The translations under genes were made by a program, and so were the position numbers. A stretch of DNA of 64,000 nt, taken from positions 372,001 through 436,000 of the forward strand of contig VGHE01000002.1 of the NCBI GenBank assembly GCA_016868315.1, in the 5' to 3' direction. Shown here piece by piece: positions 60,481 through 64,000 of this stretch. The DNA is from Betaproteobacteria bacterium (GTDB lineage Bacteria; Bdellovibrionota_B; Oligoflexia; Silvanigrellales; Silvanigrellaceae). The notes below the pieces were generated by a model. It made no database searches and was not told the DNA's origin. It was given only the letters and a program-made list of their open reading frames with translations. Numbering within the stretch: position 1 is the stretch's first letter; each line of letters begins with the position of its first letter.

Positions 60481-60628
60481 TGCGATGCTCCCGAAAGTGT
60501 GGGGACGTGTTGCCAACAGCCCTGAGCAACTCGGCAACATAGCAGTGAATTGCAAAAGCACAAACAAGAAAGCGGGGAAAGCGACCTGATTTTTGAAAAG
60601 ATCAGGAATTTCGGTGTTCAGCAAGCGC

Positions 60629-60667
60629 AAAAAAGCGGCCTCGGAGGCCACAAGAACTCCGAGACCG
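60629..60667 (-). terminator. terminator of the porin-like gene
   Basis: On the minus strand, CGGTCTCGGAG (60667-60657) pairs with CTCCGAGGCCG (60646-60636), eleven pairs with one T-G wobble, loop of ten, then CTTTTTTG at 60635-60628. It lies 46 bases after the stop of the gene at 60713-62020. Confidence 0.92.
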
Positions 60668-60712
60668 TGTTGGGGCAGGTGTAGTTTTGAAGCACTTCAG
60701 CCCCAGGGGCTC

Positions 60713-62020
60713 TCAGTAATCGTAGCGGATGCGCAGACCAAGAGCCTGTTCGAACTTGGCGGATTTGTTGTCCGAGCCAAGCAGTTCTTCGCGGGGAACC
60801 AATTTATCGCCCTTCTTTGTACCGAAGGCAGCGCCGTTCGCATTATCAACCCAAGCCTGTGAGCGGTTGGAGTTGTAATAGGTGTACGAAGGAATGATGC
60901 TCAGCTTTTCATCGACTTTGTACTGACCAGCGAGAGTGTAAGCTGCCTCGGTCGCGCTATCCACTTTATTCTTCTCGGAAGAAGAGAAGTCTGTGACGCT
61001 AGACTCTGCAGCCTTGAGGGTGCGGAAGTTCAACTCGCTGAGAACCGAAAATTCGTTCTTCACGATCTTGTATTCACCGGCAACCAGGTAAGTGGTCGCG
61101 ACGTTTTGGCCAGCGCTGTCATCTTTCTTTGCAACAGCATACGAGTCGTGTGCAATACCAGCCTTGAACTTCATGTCGTCCATCTTGTGTTCAGCAAGAA
61201 GGTGAATGAACAGGTCGTACTTGGGCTTGGATTGATCTTTGATGCCGAGCCACTTGCCCTGCGTACCAACGCCCACCTGCACAGGTGTCTCGTCGATTTT
61301 AAAGTCTGATGTGACTTTGTGATACCAGGTTGTGTCTGCGTAATCTTTCGCGGAATTTTTGTCGTTCAAATCCGAAAAAGTCGCGTCATCGAGTGAACCC
61401 AAGCGCGCCAGGTGGTAGGTGACTTTCAGGTCGTTCCAACCTGTTTTGTACGCTGCACGGTAGCCTTCAATGCGGTTCATGTGACCCGTGAAAGCAATAG
61501 CTTGAGCAACGTTTGAAGCTTTAGTTTTATCGGTCAGGCCGGCAAGTGCTGGCTCGATTTCGCGCACATAACCGAGCTCGAGACCATCAACACCAGGAAC
61601 CTTAAATAGAAGACTGTAGTACTTCAGCACGTCGGTGTTGATTGTGGTGCGATTGCTTGTTTCGTTGATGCCGTACTTCTTGGTGTTCTCAAGTTCGTGC
61701 AGGCGCAGATCGGCCATTGCACTGCTGTTTTGACCAAGGTTGCGCTCGAGCTTCAGGCGGAATGTGACGAGCTTGGGTGTTTTGAAGTTTTTGTTGGCCT
61801 GGTTCAGATTCTTGTAGAACGGATCAAGTTGCACGCGCATCGAGACTTTGGTGGATGCTGAGCTCGTTGTAGCCACTGGTGCAGCTGCGGCCTCGACGGC
61901 TGGGGCAGGAGCAGCTGCCTGAGCGACGCTCGGAGTTGCAGCCGCAGCTGCGGTGGTTGTGCTTGCAAGAGCGACTGACGAAAACAAAGAAAATGCAGAA
62001 ACAGAAACGATATGTTTCAC
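60713..62020 (-). CDS. outer-membrane porin-like beta-barrel
   Basis: 435 residues with a signal peptide (MKHIVSVSAFSLFSSVALAS) and an Ala/Pro/Thr-rich N-terminal stretch to about residue 55. The rest is a long run of alternating-residue strands rich in Asn, Lys and Tyr (LVTFRLKLERNLGQ, FKVPGVDGLELGYVREIEP, YRAAYKTGWNDLKVTYHLA, TTYLVAGEYKIVKNEFSVLSE) and ends in LGLRIRYDY, an aromatic C-terminal strand as in porins. GTG 62020 has AAGGAGG four bases upstream. Likely a major OM protein; substrate not predictable. Own terminator; not in an operon. Confidence 0.85.
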   Translation of the reverse strand: MKHIVSVSAFSLFSSVALASTTTAAAAATPSVAQAAAPAPAVEAAAAPVATTSSASTKVSMRVQLDPFYKNLNQANKNFKTPKLVTFRLKLERNLGQNSSAMADLRLHELENTKKYGINETSNRTTINTDVLKYYSLLFKVPGVDGLELGYVREIEPALAGLTDKTKASNVAQAIAFTGHMNRIEGYRAAYKTGWNDLKVTYHLARLGSLDDATFSDLNDKNSAKDYADTTWYHKVTSDFKIDETPVQVGVGTQGKWLGIKDQSKPKYDLFIHLLAEHKMDDMKFKAGIAHDSYAVAKKDDSAGQNVATTYLVAGEYKIVKNEFSVLSELNFRTLKAAESSVTDFSSSEKNKVDSATEAAYTLAGQYKVDEKLSIIPSYTYYNSNRSQAWVDNANGAAFGTKKGDKLVPREELLGSDNKSAKFEQALGLRIRYDY

Positions 62021-62220
62021 GACGCCTCCTTAAGATGGTTTGTGGCAAAGCCACCAAAAGTACATAGTCAAAATAAAAAGTTGGCAAGTGCATGCAAGAT
62101 TGTTTGCCTAGATTTCGCGAAAGAGTCACAGAATTGTTCCTTCTGTGCTTGTCTATGAATCAATTTCTCGGAAAGATTTTTCTGGGCGATTCAAAATTCA
62201 TTGGGTTCGGAGATTCGTGG

Positions 62221-63303
62221 GTGCGTTTCTTTTCTTTTTCATCAACTTTAATTCTCTGCGCGCTTTGCTCGCCCTCGGCCAAAGCGTTTGTCTTGTTGCA
62301 AGATGAGTTTTTTCCGCGTGCGGATTTCAGCGAGAGAGCCCTAGTGCCTGAGTCGACCTACTTCAAAGCACACATGCTTTCGGGTGTGGGGCAAGACAGG
62401 GTCGAGACTTTGGTCAACGAACAAAGCGAGACACGTGTTTTTGCAGCGCTCGGTGTTGCGGGTCAGAGCGGTTTCAATGTTGTGGAAAAGCTCCGGCTCG
62501 ACCTGAGGGTGCAGGCTCTGCGCTCCGTGGCGCAAACTGAAGTGACCGGAAATTCACTTTGGAAGAAGAATGAGGCGCGTTCTGAGCTTCTAGCGTCGGG
62601 TCTGGCGCGTTTTCTTTTAAATGAAGGGCTGCGCGTAGGAGCTGGGGCTCAGTGGATCTTGCGTCCTGCTGCGGAGGAGGATTTCGTTTTCGCGGGCGAA
62701 ACCGGCAAGACGAGTTTTTCTGCCTTCAATATGCTGGCTCCTGAATATGTGTTGAGCAAAGAGAGCGGCTCCGGGTGGTCTGTGGGATTGGCTTGGCGTC
62801 CGGAGGCAACGCGGAAGCGTTCATTTGTGCGCATTGCTGCTGCGGAAGAGGCTCGCATGGAAGAAGATGTTGAGCTTGCGGAAAAGTGGTCAGCCGGCGT
62901 GCAAGCGCAGATGCAGGGTGGCCGCCAGCTGAGTTTGGATTTCGAACTTGTTGGTGTGGGCGAAGCCGAGAAACGCGAGAGTGTTTCGGCTGGGGGCGGG
63001 ACTCCGCTGGGTCAGGGGAGACGCTACGGAGTGGCCGGAGTGTTGGGCTGGGGCGAGTGGGGAGGCCACAATCTTGCTTTGGGTGTCGGCTATCAATCGT
63101 TGGGCTACACCGAGCAGGGACAAGTTTCACCGCAAACGGCGCCTATGTGGACAGTGCTTTTGCGCGATGAACTCAAATGGAACGACCTCAATGCCCGCTT
63201 CGATGCATTGTTTGGTTTGGGACGCGACAAGCAGAGTCTTCCAGACTTGAATGCAGATTACCGGCGCATGTTGGTTTCGCTGCAGGCCGGAATCATTTTT
63301 TGA
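62221..63303 (+). CDS. predicted outer-membrane beta-barrel protein
   Basis: 360 residues. GTG 62221, with GGAG eight bases upstream, starts directly on a signal peptide (MRFFSFSSTLILCALCSPS to SAKA); the frame runs to ATG 62092 but those starts have no ribosome site and give no signal. Mature region: strand pattern with LLQDEFFPRADF, LRLDLRVQALRSV, WSVGLAWRPEATR, LSLDFELVGVG, LALGVGYQSLGY and the final MLVSLQAGIIF, a typical barrel-ending strand. Family not recognised. The next gene follows 14 bases later and may be cotranscribed. Confidence 0.75.
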   Translation: MRFFSFSSTLILCALCSPSAKAFVLLQDEFFPRADFSERALVPESTYFKAHMLSGVGQDRVETLVNEQSETRVFAALGVAGQSGFNVVEKLRLDLRVQALRSVAQTEVTGNSLWKKNEARSELLASGLARFLLNEGLRVGAGAQWILRPAAEEDFVFAGETGKTSFSAFNMLAPEYVLSKESGSGWSVGLAWRPEATRKRSFVRIAAAEEARMEEDVELAEKWSAGVQAQMQGGRQLSLDFELVGVGEAEKRESVSAGGGTPLGQGRRYGVAGVLGWGEWGGHNLALGVGYQSLGYTEQGQVSPQTAPMWTVLLRDELKWNDLNARFDALFGLGRDKQSLPDLNADYRRMLVSLQAGIIF

Positions 63304-63317
63304 AGGGCTGGGCTGAT

Positions 63318-64000
63318 ATGAAAACTTTGGCACCGTTCAAAATCAAATTCATGAATAGCCGCTGTGCTGTTGTAAATCGCGGCAGCGCTTTCAGGAAGCG
63401 CTGCTCCACAGCTGTTGGGGTGGTTGTGGTTGCGTTTCTCATTTCAGCCTGCCGTTTCAAGAGTTCAATCATCGAATCGAACGGCGAAACAGCACTCGAC
63501 ACCATTCCATTTGCGAAGGCAGGCAGTGAAAACACCAATTCACTTTCCGCAGTTCACTTGGCCAGCATGCAATCGGCGCCCGCGGCGGTGCGCCCCGATC
63601 CCGACCTCTATGCCCGCAGGCTACTCAAGCAATTCCGCAAAGACGGCAACACGCTAGCTCGTCAGCTTGGCCGCATTGAGCAATACCGCCTCATGTTGGG
63701 TGGGGCGAGCCAGGATTTCCGAACTGTGCCCCAAGAAGCATATGATGCAACTTCGCTTCTAACTCTCCAGAAAGTTGCACAGGAGGTGTGTGTGTCACTG
63801 ATTACACCTTCGGCAAGGGAGCATCCCGGCTGGTCGAGTATTCTCCCCGAGGCGCTCTCTAATGTTCAAGGCAACATAAAATTTCTAATGACACGCATGC
63901 TCGGGTTTCCGGAGTCATCTCTGAATGCTTCAGCAATTTCGGAGCTTGTGGAGATGGTGAATGCATTCCCCGAAAAAGGAGTGATCACCGCAAAAAGCTA
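63318..64000 (+). CDS. N-terminal part of a predicted lipoprotein, cut by the window end
   Basis: The frame from ATG 63318 stays open to base 64000 (227 codons seen). A hydrophobic segment VVVVAFLISAC ends in a lipobox Cys near residue 45; ATG 63351 may be the true start, which would shorten the n-region. After a linker, the visible domain is helical (YARRLLKQFRKDGNTLARQL, then QYRLMLGGASQDF, ATSLLTLQKVAQEVC). I do not recognise it. It lies 14 bases after the barrel gene at 62221-63303, so a lipoprotein partner for that barrel is possible. Confidence 0.7.
   Translation, partial: MKTLAPFKIKFMNSRCAVVNRGSAFRKRCSTAVGVVVVAFLISACRFKSSIIESNGETALDTIPFAKAGSENTNSLSAVHLASMQSAPAAVRPDPDLYARRLLKQFRKDGNTLARQLGRIEQYRLMLGGASQDFRTVPQEAYDATSLLTLQKVAQEVCVSLITPSAREHPGWSSILPEALSNVQGNIKFLMTRMLGFPESSLNASAISELVEMVNAFPEKGVITAKS

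Noticed and set aside
1-64000. Prophage, insertion sequence, integron or toxin-antitoxin island
   Set aside because: No transposase, integrase, phage structural or toxin motif was seen in any plausible reading frame.

Overview
The window is a dense, mostly vertical-looking stretch of chromosome (or large contig) from a Gram-negative bacterium with an LPS-bearing outer membrane. Evidence: kdsA (Kdo synthesis), many predicted lipoproteins with a lipobox cysteine, several outer-membrane beta-barrel candidates, a TolC/MFP/RND efflux operon and an OM-linked metal uptake operon. The abundance of unique small lipoproteins, an RCC1-repeat lipoprotein, a PA14-tailed subtilisin and M48-type lipoprotein proteases suggests a Bdellovibrionota/Oligoflexia-like or other deltaproteobacterial-grade organism; that placement is an inference from gene style only. 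No phage, transposase, integrase, CRISPR array or rRNA was seen.

Layout. 0-5.3 kb: a C-terminal gene fragment, folD, and small lipoproteins including an M48-like metalloprotease. 5.4-9.7 kb: a five-gene, mostly overlapping metal-uptake operon (lipoprotein, OM barrel, SBP, ATPase, permease) behind a Fur-box-like site. 9.8-11.4 kb: a CxxCH/EF-hand protein whose ribosome-binding site lies inside a near-perfect hairpin, then the scar of a broken rubrerythrin gene joined to a 5'-truncated DUF3501 gene. 11.4-15.8 kb: LemA/HtpX-type protease pair and a baeRF-like/ribosome-hibernation pair. 15.9-21.9 kb: a KefB-type antiporter, a DmeF-like CDF exporter with a 15-bp tandem repeat coding for HHHGE units, kdsA translationally coupled to a degenerate KdsA-like protein, and a PilZ protein. 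22-28 kb: a three-gene coupled operon of the DUF58/BatA/DUF4159 type. 28-37 kb: ilvA, a thioredoxin-reductase-like ferredoxin-NADP reductase, a dipeptide epimerase, radA, a 23S/tRNA m5U methyltransferase and lipoproteins. 37-41.7 kb: NFACT-like gene coupled to a glycosyltransferase and a polyprenyl sugar-phosphate transferase. 41.9-49 kb: TolC-MFP-RND efflux operon and amt. 49-57.7 kb: OM protein, RCC1 lipoprotein, subtilisin, LysR regulator, a DUF4175-like coiled-coil membrane protein and a DEDDh exonuclease. 57.8-64 kb: tRNA-Ala(GGC), exported amidohydrolase, OM proteins, a DUF2141 lipoprotein and a lipoprotein gene cut by the window edge.

The best leads are: the KdsA-like pseudoenzyme overlapping kdsA; the rubrerythrin/DUF3501 deletion scar; the hairpin that buries the start region of the CxxCH/EF-hand gene; the NFACT protein that seems to lack the Asp-Arg motif and is coupled to envelope sugar genes; the pairing of a baeRF protein with a hibernation factor; and the metal operon that adds two outer-membrane components to a ZnuABC-type importer. 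Starts were chosen by Shine-Dalgarno spacing and signal peptides and often differ from the longest possible reading frame.
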